Shown here one piece after another: positions 1 through 6,128 of a stretch of DNA of 6,980 nucleotides; position 1 is the first letter of the stretch, and every line of letters starts with the position of its first letter. Source of the stretch: Candidatus Obscuribacterales bacterium (GTDB taxonomy: Bacteria > Cyanobacteriota > Vampirovibrionia > Obscuribacterales > Obscuribacteraceae); contig JAKFVJ010000439.1 in NCBI GenBank assembly GCA_021732245.1, positions 1-6,980 of the forward strand. Direction: 5' to 3'. The translations under genes were made by a program, and so were the position numbers. The notes under the pieces are model-generated. The model was not told the origin of the DNA. It saw only the letters and a program-made list of their open reading frames with translations, and searched no databases.

Positions 1-1
1 T

Positions 2-754
2 GTCTTCTCTCTTGGCTATCGAGATGAGCTTGGACGTATTTGCCTGGGATTTAGCTTTGCCAATTACGTACGCTTTTTTGCCGGACCTTACTTGGGCACG
101 CTCTGGCGGTCCCTGATATTGGCAGGGTCAACTACCGTTGTCTGCCTGATTCTAGGATTTTTGCTCTCCTTATGGCTGGCCTTTTGTGTGCCTAAAAATA
201 AGCAGAACTTGTTCATGATGTTATTGCTCATGCCTATGTGGACGTCTTTTCTGCTGCGCATTTATGCATGGATGATCATTTTGAGACCGACTGGTTTATT
301 GAGCGGATGTGGAGAATTTTTTGGTGTCCATATGCCTACTATTCTCTACACGCCTTGGGCAATTATGCTCGGCATGGTCTACAACTATTTGCCGTACATG
401 ATTTTGCCTGTGTTTGCCGCCTTTGAAAAATTGGATCTAAAACTTCTGGAAGCAGGCGCAGATCTAGGGGCTACCCCGTGGCAGTCTTTTTGCAAAATAA
501 CTTTGCCCCTGTCTGCACGCGGTATCGTTGCCGGTGTCATTATGGTTTTTATCCCGAGCTTGGGCGATTATGTAACTCCTGATCTTTTGGGCGGAGCAAA
601 AACAATGTTCATCGGCAATCTCATTCAGAATCAGTTTTTAACCGTGCGGGACTGGGCTTTTGGCTCAGCTGTTTCAACCGTGCTTATCATTATTGTTGCT
701 TTTGCTGTCTTTGTTTATTTGAAATACGCCGATACCGATTTCAGCAAGGCCTGA
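2..754 (+). CDS. ABC transporter permease, PotB/PotH type (5' end outside window)
   Basis: This is the inner-membrane permease subunit of an ABC importer, most like the spermidine/putrescine PotB/PotH family. The frame is open from base 2 with no stop, and the residues before the first internal start candidate (TTG at 92) already look family-typical: a GYRDELGR stretch, then NYVRFF, then the LGTLWRSL run into a membrane helix. The true start therefore lies upstream of the window. Several hydrophobic helices follow. The RIYAW motif (around 254-271) matches the R-T/I-Y-A-W signature of PotB proteins. The cytoplasmic EAA loop is clear around 449-515: EAGADLG, then ITLP, the site that contacts the ATPase. 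The gene ends at TGA 752-754. The partner permease (PotC), ATPase (PotA) and binding protein (PotD) are not in the window; no PotC follows, because the next gene is convergent. Polyamine is the best guess for substrate, but other small cationic substrates are possible. Confidence 0.88.
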   Translation, partial: VFSLGYRDELGRICLGFSFANYVRFFAGPYLGTLWRSLILAGSTTVVCLILGFLLSLWLAFCVPKNKQNLFMMLLLMPMWTSFLLRIYAWMIILRPTGLLSGCGEFFGVHMPTILYTPWAIMLGMVYNYLPYMILPVFAAFEKLDLKLLEAGADLGATPWQSFCKITLPLSARGIVAGVIMVFIPSLGDYVTPDLLGGAKTMFIGNLIQNQFLTVRDWAFGSAVSTVLIIIVAFAVFVYLKYADTDFSKA

Positions 755-1394
755 TTTTTTTGAGAAGTGAAACTAACCTGTCATAGTCATCTCGAATGAG
801 GTGGGAAAGCGCCTTGCCTGCGTCCACTAAAAATGCATGAGAGTTTTTCTGGAACATTTCAGCTTGTCTGATAGTGGCTGCTAAAAGTTCATCAGTAGGC
901 ACGCTTACGACATTTGTTAACAGACGCAAAAATCCTAAGTCTTCTGTTATTCGCACAACTTCAGAAGGTTCTGCTAAATAGACAAAGTCGTGCACATCCG
1001 GCGGCTTTGGCGGCAAATACATGTGCATGTTTCCATCTTGTTCAAAACCAATAATGCTTGCGTGAATTTGTGTTTGCAGAAGAGAGAAAATATGCGGCTG
1101 CTCGACTTTCAATTCTTGTCTGCTTAATCCAAGCGCCGATGGTTTATGTTGCGTGTCATAAGGGCCTGTAATGATGTTATAGACAATAGCGTAAGATTTG
1201 AGCCCTTCCTCAACTGATTCGACACGCAGAAAACTACCGAAATTTGGACGCAACATTTCCACGTGGTTGCCGTCTTTGTCTTTTGACCACAATTCAGTAG
1301 TGAAGTCCGTAATTGAGGATGAAATCACTTCACCGACAGCGTTTACCTTTTGTTCGTTAGTTTTTGCGCTCAAGGTATTTCCTGGAAGTTGCAA
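741..1394 (-). CDS. HAS-barrel domain protein, cyanobacterial type
   Basis: Soluble protein of about 217 aa that I match to the HAS-barrel family, named after the N-terminal beta-barrel shared by the HerA DNA translocase and F1 ATP synthase subunits. The supporting stretch is residues 17-140: a VGEVISSS strand, then FGSFLRVE, YAIVYNIITGP, ALGLSRQEL, EQPHIFSLL and a YLPPKPPDVHDFV motif. Residues 141-217 are mostly helical and end in DDYDRLVSLLKKI. This layout recalls small HAS-barrel proteins of Cyanobacteria. There is no Walker motif or nuclease motif, so it is not HerA itself. The biochemical role is unknown. The start is uncertain: TTG at 1394 follows a weak AGAGA; a second TTG at 1373 has a better-placed AGGA; no in-frame ATG lies upstream before the stop at 1431-1433. 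Its stop overlaps the permease end by 14 bp, tail to tail. Confidence 0.75.
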   Translation of the reverse strand: MQLPGNTLSAKTNEQKVNAVGEVISSSITDFTTELWSKDKDGNHVEMLRPNFGSFLRVESVEEGLKSYAIVYNIITGPYDTQHKPSALGLSRQELKVEQPHIFSLLQTQIHASIIGFEQDGNMHMYLPPKPPDVHDFVYLAEPSEVVRITEDLGFLRLLTNVVSVPTDELLAATIRQAEMFQKNSHAFLVDAGKALSHLIRDDYDRLVSLLKKIRPC

Positions 1395-1612
1395 AACGAC
1401 ATCTCTAAGTAATATTCCACGGCGGCAAGATTATCTTCGCTTGGCAACATGGAGCTGTCATTACCAGTGACTTTTAGGCTTATTAAGAGGGAAGTAATAA
1501 AGGATTTTAGCTTTCAATTCCATAGTGTATTGTGGTCTCTCCTGCGGAATGACCTGTCATCTCCCGGGTGTAATTGAAACCATGTACTAATTAGGTAATC
1601 TAGGAGAAACGA
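1395..1612. promoter_or_regulatory. Divergent intergenic region upstream of the RiPP cassette
   Basis: This 218 bp gap separates the start of the HAS-barrel gene (minus) from the RiPP precursor gene (plus), so it must hold promoters for both. No convincing -35/-10 pair was found for either gene. A TGTACTAAT element (1583-1591) resembles an extended -10 for the plus strand but lacks a good -35. Two inverted repeats are visible: ATGAC-CT-GTCAT at 1549-1560, an operator-like dyad, and TTTCAATT (1512-1519) with AATTGAAA (1572-1579), which encloses the first. A clear ribosome binding site, GGAG at 1603-1606, precedes the ATG at 1613. No small ORF or RNA gene was recognised here. Confidence 0.5.
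1549..1560. promoter_or_regulatory. Operator-like dyad upstream of the RiPP precursor
   Basis: ATGAC-CT-GTCAT is a perfect 5-bp dyad with a 2 bp centre, lying 53-64 bp before the precursor ATG. A position this close to the expected promoter would suit a repressor or metal-responsive regulator. The half-sites are short enough that chance is a real possibility, and no regulator gene is adjacent. Confidence 0.25.
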
Positions 1613-1975
1613 ATGAATAACCTCAATAAAGTTCAACTCGCTGCAGCATTGGTTGCCGCTTTGGGAATTGCTTCTCAAGGATCGGCTTCGGCTGCTGACA
1701 ATGCCGGACTCGGCGTAAGCGAGAAGAACTCACCTTCACAAATCTCTCACAGCAAGTCAACATTGAAACTTGCCAAGAAGGAGAAGAAAACCGAATCGAC
1801 AACGGAATCGAAGGCGGAAGGCTCCGACAAAAACGCTGAAAAGACCAGCGAAAAATCGGAAAAGACCGCCAAGAAGGAAAAGAAAGAGAAGAAGGGCAAA
1901 GAAGGCTCCTGCAAGGGTAAAGAAGGCGCTTGCAAGGGTGGCGAAGGTGGCTGCCACGGCGGCGAAAGCAAGTAA
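1613..1975 (+). CDS. Bufferin/HvfA-like RiPP precursor peptide with three EGxCxG heptads
   Basis: Precursor of 120 aa, expected to be modified by the MNIO enzyme encoded next and then exported. Three parts are visible. Residues 1-28 form a Sec signal peptide: a single Lys, a hydrophobic Ala/Leu core (8-20), and an ASA-A-type cleavage site near 25-28. Residues about 48-96 are a highly charged Lys/Glu/Ser spacer with no Cys. Residues 97-117 hold three exact seven-residue repeats, EGSCKGK, EGACKGG and EGGCHGG, placing the only three Cys at 100, 107 and 114. EGxC motifs are the modified sites in bufferin-2 and HvfA-type peptides, where Cys becomes thiooxazole or oxazolone/thioamide groups that bind copper; that chemistry here is inference. 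GGAG sits 6 bp upstream of the ATG. Two stops in tandem (TAA TAA, 1973-1978) end the gene. The call rests on repeat structure plus the next two genes. Confidence 0.85.
   Translation: MNNLNKVQLAAALVAALGIASQGSASAADNAGLGVSEKNSPSQISHSKSTLKLAKKEKKTESTTESKAEGSDKNAEKTSEKSEKTAKKEKKEKKGKEGSCKGKEGACKGGEGGCHGGESK
1901..1963 (+). repeat. Three 21-bp tandem repeats encoding the Cys heptads
   Basis: Three in-frame 21-bp units (1901-1921, 1922-1942, 1943-1963) encode E-G-x-C-(K/H)-G-(K/G). Each starts with GAA-GG and carries TGC at codon four. The third unit differs most: Lys becomes His after the Cys and the unit is richer in glycine. A fourth, degenerate start (GAA AGC AAG) precedes the stop. This is the probable core region of the RiPP. 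Confidence 0.85.
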
Positions 1976-1987
1976 TAAGAAGTAGTT

Positions 1988-2872
1988 GTGCCTACAGGGT
2001 TTTTGAAGCTAAAACGGCAACTGCCAAAGCTAGGAATTGGCTTGGGTTTGCGTCGTGATATGGCGGCAGAAACACTTGAGCATAGAGCACAAATAGGCTT
2101 CCTGGAGCTTGTTCCGGAAAACTACATGGGTGTGGGGGGCAAAGCGCGTGAAGTGCTTCTCAAAGCAGCCTCCGCTTTTCCCCTCATCTCTCATGGCGTA
2201 AATCTTTCCATTGGATCAACCGATGAGTTGAACTTGGACTATTTGAAAGAACTAAAAGCTTTGCTTGATGAATACAACATAGCTTGGTTTTCCGATCATC
2301 TTTGTTTTACCAGTATTGAAGGTGGCTACTTACACGATTTGCTGCCGGTGCCGTTTTCTAAGAGCACCGTAAAACATATCGTTGAGCGCGTAAAACGCGT
2401 ACAAGATTTTGTCGGTCGTCCGTTCCTTTTGGAAAATATTTCCTATTACATGTACTTGCCTGGACAAGACATGACCGAAGGTGAATTCACAACAGAGATT
2501 CTTGAACAGGCTGATTGCGGCTTGCTGCTTGATGTAAATAATGTCTATGTCAATGCCGTGAATCATGGCTTTGACGCCCATAAGTTTTTAGACACTCTTC
2601 CTCTGGAAAGAGTTGTGCAAATTCATATTGCCGGTCACAAAATGGGCAAGGAAATGATTATCGATACACACGGCTCGCCGGTAATTGAGCCCGTTTATAA
2701 ACTTTTGGATTCAGTACTTAGAAAGACACCTGTATGTGGCGTGCTCTTAGAACGCGATCAAAACTTCCCCGATTTTGATGAAATTGTGACTGAGCTTGCC
2801 GAGATAAGGAAAGTCGCTGAAAAAGCGCAGCCGGAATTGGTTAGAGGTGATGAACTTGTCCGTGCTCACTAA
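1988..2872 (+). CDS. MNIO family (DUF692) peptide-modifying iron enzyme, BufB-like
   Basis: Multinuclear non-heme iron-dependent oxidative enzyme of 294 aa, a typical length for MbnB/BufB proteins (TIM-barrel fold). It should use a mixed-valent iron centre and O2 to modify Cys residues of the precursor encoded just upstream. Family signatures run in order: LGIGLGLR (15-22), SHGVNLSIG (68-76), SDHLCF (102-107), YLHDLLPVPF (114-123), LENIS (148-152), LDVNNVYVN with NHGFD (181-196), QIHIAGH (211-217), DTHG (226-229) and LLERD (253-257). Likely metal ligands are H69, H104, E149, D182, H213, D226, H228 and E255. The start is GTG at 1988, 12 bp after the precursor stop with only a weak AAGAAG before it. 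The next Met (25) would cut off the conserved LGIGLGLR strand. The tight spacing implies one transcript with the precursor. Confidence 0.92.
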   Translation: MPTGFLKLKRQLPKLGIGLGLRRDMAAETLEHRAQIGFLELVPENYMGVGGKAREVLLKAASAFPLISHGVNLSIGSTDELNLDYLKELKALLDEYNIAWFSDHLCFTSIEGGYLHDLLPVPFSKSTVKHIVERVKRVQDFVGRPFLLENISYYMYLPGQDMTEGEFTTEILEQADCGLLLDVNNVYVNAVNHGFDAHKFLDTLPLERVVQIHIAGHKMGKEMIIDTHGSPVIEPVYKLLDSVLRKTPVCGVLLERDQNFPDFDEIVTELAEIRKVAEKAQPELVRGDELVRAH

Positions 2873-3680
2873 CTTAGAAAAAACTCTCAGCATACTTTGG
2901 ACAAATGAGTCTGCCCGCTCAAGATATTTAAAAGACGGGCAATTGCCTGATGGGGAATTTTCTAAATCGATTGCTGAGGCAATTGATGAGCGTGGACTGC
3001 GTACTTATGCAGAGCTCATTGCAATTGGGCGCAATGACTTAATGCTTTCTGTGTATCCTGGTTGTGCGCGCTTGCTCAATAAGAAATGGAAAGAGACATT
3101 AGACGATTATTTTGAGACCTGCCCGCCTAAACATTACCGTCTGAATATGTCTGCAGCCGATTTCAGTCAATACTTGAAAGATAGTCGCCTTGATCTTTTG
3201 CAAAAGTTTCCCTACTTAAGCGATCTTGCCGATTATGAATGGATCGAATTGCAACTTATGGAAGATAAAAGACAGGTGAGTCCTGAACCGCATGAGCCGC
3301 TTAGCCGCCCGGAGCAATTTGAAAAATCGGCACCTATTGTTAATCCAGTACTATCTTTGCGTAACTACAATTATCAGGTACCGCTTATTGTTGAATATCT
3401 GCGTGACGGTGAAATGCCGCGCAATATAACACCGCGCGAAATTATGGTTGCAGTTTATCGTGATCCGGAAACTCATATGGGCTGTTATGTCGAAGTAACG
3501 CCCGGGATTGCTCGCGTAATTGAGCAGGCTCAAAGCACACCTACCTCTTATGCTGATTTGGCAACTCTGGCAATTTCTTACAGCAAAGCAAGCAATCCAC
3601 AGGATGCCTTGTTGGAATTTTTTGAAGTTGTTGAAAAATTGCAGTCTCTGAAATTATTTATTGGCACGCAGGCTTTGTGA
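2850..3680 (+). CDS. DUF2063-type MNIO partner protein, BufC-like
   Basis: This is the partner protein that, in bufferin and related MNIO systems, binds the precursor and delivers it to the MNIO enzyme. Its N-terminal half (about 1-140) has the DUF2063 pattern: LYAELI-like helix, YPGCARLL (69-76), a DFSQYL helix, then FPYLSDLADYEW (120-131). A second domain (about 163-276) starts LSLRNYNYQVPLIVEYL and continues with VYRDPETH (202-209) and YVEVTPG (213-219). That domain is typical of BufC-like proteins and may include the peptide-recognition fold; which fold is inference. The length of 276 aa is normal. ATG at 2850 lies directly after a GTG (2847), and TTG at 2856 is better spaced from the AGAGG at 2843-2847, so the start is uncertain by a few residues. 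The gene overlaps the enzyme gene by about 23 bp, which supports coupled translation. Confidence 0.88.
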   Translation: MNLSVLTNLEKTLSILWTNESARSRYLKDGQLPDGEFSKSIAEAIDERGLRTYAELIAIGRNDLMLSVYPGCARLLNKKWKETLDDYFETCPPKHYRLNMSAADFSQYLKDSRLDLLQKFPYLSDLADYEWIELQLMEDKRQVSPEPHEPLSRPEQFEKSAPIVNPVLSLRNYNYQVPLIVEYLRDGEMPRNITPREIMVAVYRDPETHMGCYVEVTPGIARVIEQAQSTPTSYADLATLAISYSKASNPQDALLEFFEVVEKLQSLKLFIGTQAL

Positions 3681-4472
3681 ATTTGCCATCAAATCCATAA
3701 ATCCGCGACCGAGACAGGCGCCTCCGTCTGCTGTCAGAACATCGCCATTTATATAGGCTGCTTGGTCTGAGAGAAGGAAGCCGGCAATTTTGGCCATTTC
3801 GTCAAGTTCGGCAAATCTTCGTGCCGGAATGCGGTCGATGACTTTTTGCTTTGCGTCGGCGTTATCGAACAATAGATTCTTTGATGCCGCTTCTGTAATC
3901 ATTGGACCCGGCGCAAATGCATTTACGCGTATTCCGCGATGACCCCATTCAACGGCAAGCGTGCGAGTCATGGCAAGCACACCCGCTTTAGCTGCTGCGG
4001 AATGTACAACGCCTGGGGCGCCTGCCCAGGCATAAGTAGCAATGATATTTAGTATTGCGCCGTGCTTTTGCTCCAGCATGACTTTTCCCACAGCACTTGT
4101 GCAATACCAGGTGCCATTTAAAACTATGCCGACAACGGCGTTCCAACCATTTACGGTCAGCTCTTCTGAAGGCACAGCGAAGTTGCCGGCGGCATTATTA
4201 ACGAGCATATCAATGCGGCCATAACGCTCTATCGTTTGTGCCACCATTGCTTCTACTTGTTCCGGATGGCGAACGTCTGTTTGAATTGTTGTCGCCTCAA
4301 TTCCTTTGGATTTGAGGTCTTCTTTAGCAGAAAACAAATTCTTCTCGTTGCGGCTGGCAATTACAACGTGTGCACCGGATTTACCCAGCTCTTCGGCAAT
4401 GGCTTTGCCTAAGCCGGTTGAGCCACCGGTGACAATTGCTGTTTTGCCTGTAAAGTCCATCTTTGTGCTCAT
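3654..4472 (-). CDS. SDR oxidoreductase, 2,4-dienoyl-CoA reductase-like
   Basis: NAD(P)H-dependent short-chain dehydrogenase of 272 aa, closest by eye to 2,4-dienoyl-CoA reductases (Bacillus FadH/YkuF, mammalian DECR1), which act in beta-oxidation of unsaturated fatty acids. Visible motifs are the cofactor loop TGGSTGLG (15-22), R41 after the second strand (which would suit NADPH), NNAAGNF (92-98), N119 in IVLNG, and the C-terminal TADGGACLGRG. The canonical YxxxK site is absent: the position reads S158-AAA-K162. Y147 sits 11 residues before S158, which is the Tyr-Ser-Lys spacing of DECR1 (Tyr199, Ser210, Lys214). The ATG at 4472 has AGGAAAGG just upstream. Its end overlaps the DUF2063 gene by 27 bp, tail to tail. 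The gene lies 85 bp downstream of the TPR gene on the same strand, so co-transcription is possible. Other acyl-CoA or 3-oxoacyl reductase activities cannot be excluded. Confidence 0.85.
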   Translation of the reverse strand: MSTKMDFTGKTAIVTGGSTGLGKAIAEELGKSGAHVVIASRNEKNLFSAKEDLKSKGIEATTIQTDVRHPEQVEAMVAQTIERYGRIDMLVNNAAGNFAVPSEELTVNGWNAVVGIVLNGTWYCTSAVGKVMLEQKHGAILNIIATYAWAGAPGVVHSAAAKAGVLAMTRTLAVEWGHRGIRVNAFAPGPMITEAASKNLLFDNADAKQKVIDRIPARRFAELDEMAKIAGFLLSDQAAYINGDVLTADGGACLGRGFMDLMANSQSLRANK

Positions 4473-4557
4473 GACTACCTTTCCTGCTGAAGCATTAATG
4501 GTAACAGGACAAGTCCCCTCGCTTGCCCCATTTTTGTATCTTCGTCAATAATCAATC
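4473..4557 (-). promoter_or_regulatory. Short spacer with SDR ribosome binding site
   Basis: This 85 bp spacer lies between two minus-strand genes. Read on the minus strand it holds AGGAAAGG close to the SDR ATG, a good Shine-Dalgarno. No strong promoter or hairpin terminator was seen, so read-through from the TPR gene is plausible. Confidence 0.45.
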
Positions 4558-6063
4558 TCAGTCGCTGCTAAATAGTTGTTTGAGCTTCTTGAGGGCAACC
4601 TTTCCATAGCAGTAGGACGCCACGATAGCTGTTAAAAGAGCGCCAAAAATCCAAACTAAAGTTGCCCGTTGTTCAATGCTTGCAGGGTCTTGTGTTGTCA
4701 GAATAATGCCGTCTACAAACGGCAACCAGTTCGGTGGATTCATGCGATAAGAACCATCGGCTTCTCGATCTATAGTTGTGTAGGCAACTACGTTCGCGTT
4801 ACAAGGTAATTCTAAAAAGTAAGCTGATAGGACATCTTTATTGAGGTATTTCATTAAGGACTCAGGTATTGCTGAGTCCTTAAATGGTGATCTGACCCAA
4901 CCGCCTTCGGACAGATAGTTCTGATTTGCTCTTCCACAACGTAGGGTTATCTTGCCAGATTCATCCGTACAGTCAGTGTCGCCAGTCCACACCACACTTC
5001 TGGGGCGTCCTGTTTTAAGCAGTTCCAGCATGACTAGAGCAAGTTTTTCACCTTTTGGCGTAACGTAGACAGGGTCACTGGTTGTACGCAGATTTATTCG
5101 TACAATCTGTCCTCTGTCCGCCACTGAATCAAGATCGGATATTGATATTGGTCTGGCGAGATAACATAGCGGGTTTAGCAAAAAAGGATAACTGAATAAA
5201 AACCCTATAAACCCGATTTGCATTACATGGATAAGAATCACTACAACGTTAGGGTGGTCTTTCAACTTGGGAATAGATTTGGAAATTTTGCGAGCTGAAG
5301 TTTCAGCTCTGGCTGCTTCCTCTCTGTGTCCTAGAGATCTAAGCGCATTGCCTTGGATTTCTAAGCTGGCGGCATAGTCCGAAGAAAGGGTTCCAGTTAT
5401 TTTTTCAAAAGTCTTAGCGGCTCTTTTGGAAAAATCTAGGGCTCGATCATTTTGTTTTATTTCTTTGGTGAGATATGCTAAGTTGAGCAAAGTGTTCGCT
5501 GTCTTGGGATCGTCTAGTCCTAGTGACTCCTCACAAATACGAAGTGCTTTTTCTTCAACGCTTAATGCTTCTGAATATCTTTTTTGGAGCCAATAAATTA
5601 CCGCAAGGTTGTGCAGTAGGTCGATTGTTGTATTGCCGTCCGGCTGCAATTTCAGGCGTGATTCAATCGCGTTCATCAACATCTGTTCGGCAATCGAAAG
5701 ATGTTTATTGGTCCAGCCTAAAGGTACATCAGCTATTTCATGTATGCCGGAATCGTGTAATAGATGCAGCACTATATTCTTGCCGCTTCGATCTACAACA
5801 TCTACAGCTTCTAATTCGGTCCATCTTGCTTTTTTCCACTTAAAAAAACGACGATATTTTATTTCAAATTGGTCGGACACGAATACCGGGCCGCGAGCCA
5901 GTATGCAAATTCCTAAGACGACAAATACTAGACAGCCGGTAAAAACAAACCATTTTTCGTTGTGGCTGGAATCCAAGAACAAAGTGCCTAAGGTGCCTGC
6001 GCCAAATAGGACAATTATGTACCAGGAGGTTAAGGGCGACGTGTGGCATTCAAGCTTCTTCAT
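4558..6063 (-). CDS. Membrane protein with TPR repeats and an extracytoplasmic domain, unknown function
   Basis: I do not recognise a characterised family for the whole protein. Numbered from the ATG at 6063 (501 aa), two adjacent TM helices span about 13-31 and 38-56. A short beta-rich PH-like segment (about 60-115, FEIKYRRFFKWKKARW) follows. Then come about three kinesin-light-chain-type TPR units (about 145-260), for example LLHNLAVIYWLQKRYSEAL and LLNLAYLTKEIKQNDRAL. A third TM lies at about 273-300, then a soluble domain (about 305-467) with three Cys (365, 376, 421), then a last TM (about 468-487) and a basic tail. With the N-terminus inside, the TPRs are cytoplasmic and the Cys-bearing domain is outside. 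The frame stays open upstream to a TTG at 6120. I prefer the ATG at 6063, since a candidate promoter would place the transcript start near 6122. It could be a scaffold or assembly factor; this is a guess from architecture only. Confidence 0.72.
   Translation of the reverse strand: MKKLECHTSPLTSWYIIVLFGAGTLGTLFLDSSHNEKWFVFTGCLVFVVLGICILARGPVFVSDQFEIKYRRFFKWKKARWTELEAVDVVDRSGKNIVLHLLHDSGIHEIADVPLGWTNKHLSIAEQMLMNAIESRLKLQPDGNTTIDLLHNLAVIYWLQKRYSEALSVEEKALRICEESLGLDDPKTANTLLNLAYLTKEIKQNDRALDFSKRAAKTFEKITGTLSSDYAASLEIQGNALRSLGHREEAARAETSARKISKSIPKLKDHPNVVVILIHVMQIGFIGFLFSYPFLLNPLCYLARPISISDLDSVADRGQIVRINLRTTSDPVYVTPKGEKLALVMLELLKTGRPRSVVWTGDTDCTDESGKITLRCGRANQNYLSEGGWVRSPFKDSAIPESLMKYLNKDVLSAYFLELPCNANVVAYTTIDREADGSYRMNPPNWLPFVDGIILTTQDPASIEQRATLVWIFGALLTAIVASYCYGKVALKKLKQLFSSD
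4854..4883. repeat. Perfect 12-bp inverted repeat inside the TPR gene
   Basis: TTAAGGACTCAG (4854-4865) and CTGAGTCCTTAA (4872-4883) are exact reverse complements with a 6-nt loop (4866-4871). The element lies within coding sequence, for roughly residues 393-403 of the TPR protein in its extracytoplasmic domain. There is no T-run after the stem on either strand, so it does not look like an intrinsic terminator. Confidence 0.8.
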
Positions 6064-6128
6064 ATGGGCGTTATACCCTTTGGGAGTCCTGGCTGCTCGG
6101 AATTGAACCGTCAGAATCAATTCTCGCG

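Noticed and set aside
741..761. TCAG-CAAGGC-CTGA followed by seven T (755-761), a possible terminator for the permease transcript.
   Set aside because: The stem is only 4 bp and made of the two stop codon contexts; too weak to call.
1574..1601. TTGAAA and TAATCT with 16 bp spacing as a sigma70 promoter for the precursor gene.
   Set aside because: The -10 is poor and the transcript would start past the ribosome binding site, leaving no usable Shine-Dalgarno.
1747..1985. Long open frames on both strands over the precursor gene, rich in Phe/Leu or Arg/Lys.
   Set aside because: They are by-products of the Lys/Glu codon repeats (AAG, GAA); the +1613 frame has the ribosome binding site, signal peptide and Cys heptads.
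4011..4031. GCCTGGG/CCCAGGC 7-bp inverted repeat.
   Set aside because: It lies in conserved SDR coding sequence (the AWAGAPG region) and is explained by codon choice; no T-run follows.
5523..6106. Two plus-strand open frames of 106 and 165 codons opposite the TPR gene.
   Set aside because: They have no recognisable motifs or ribosome binding sites and lie opposite a frame with clear TPR and TM structure.
6085..6112. On the minus strand GGTTCAATTCC followed by GAGCAGCCA resembles the T-arm and 3' end of a tRNA.
   Set aside because: The T-stem pairs at only three positions, and no matching acceptor, anticodon arm or D-arm is found about 70 nt upstream.
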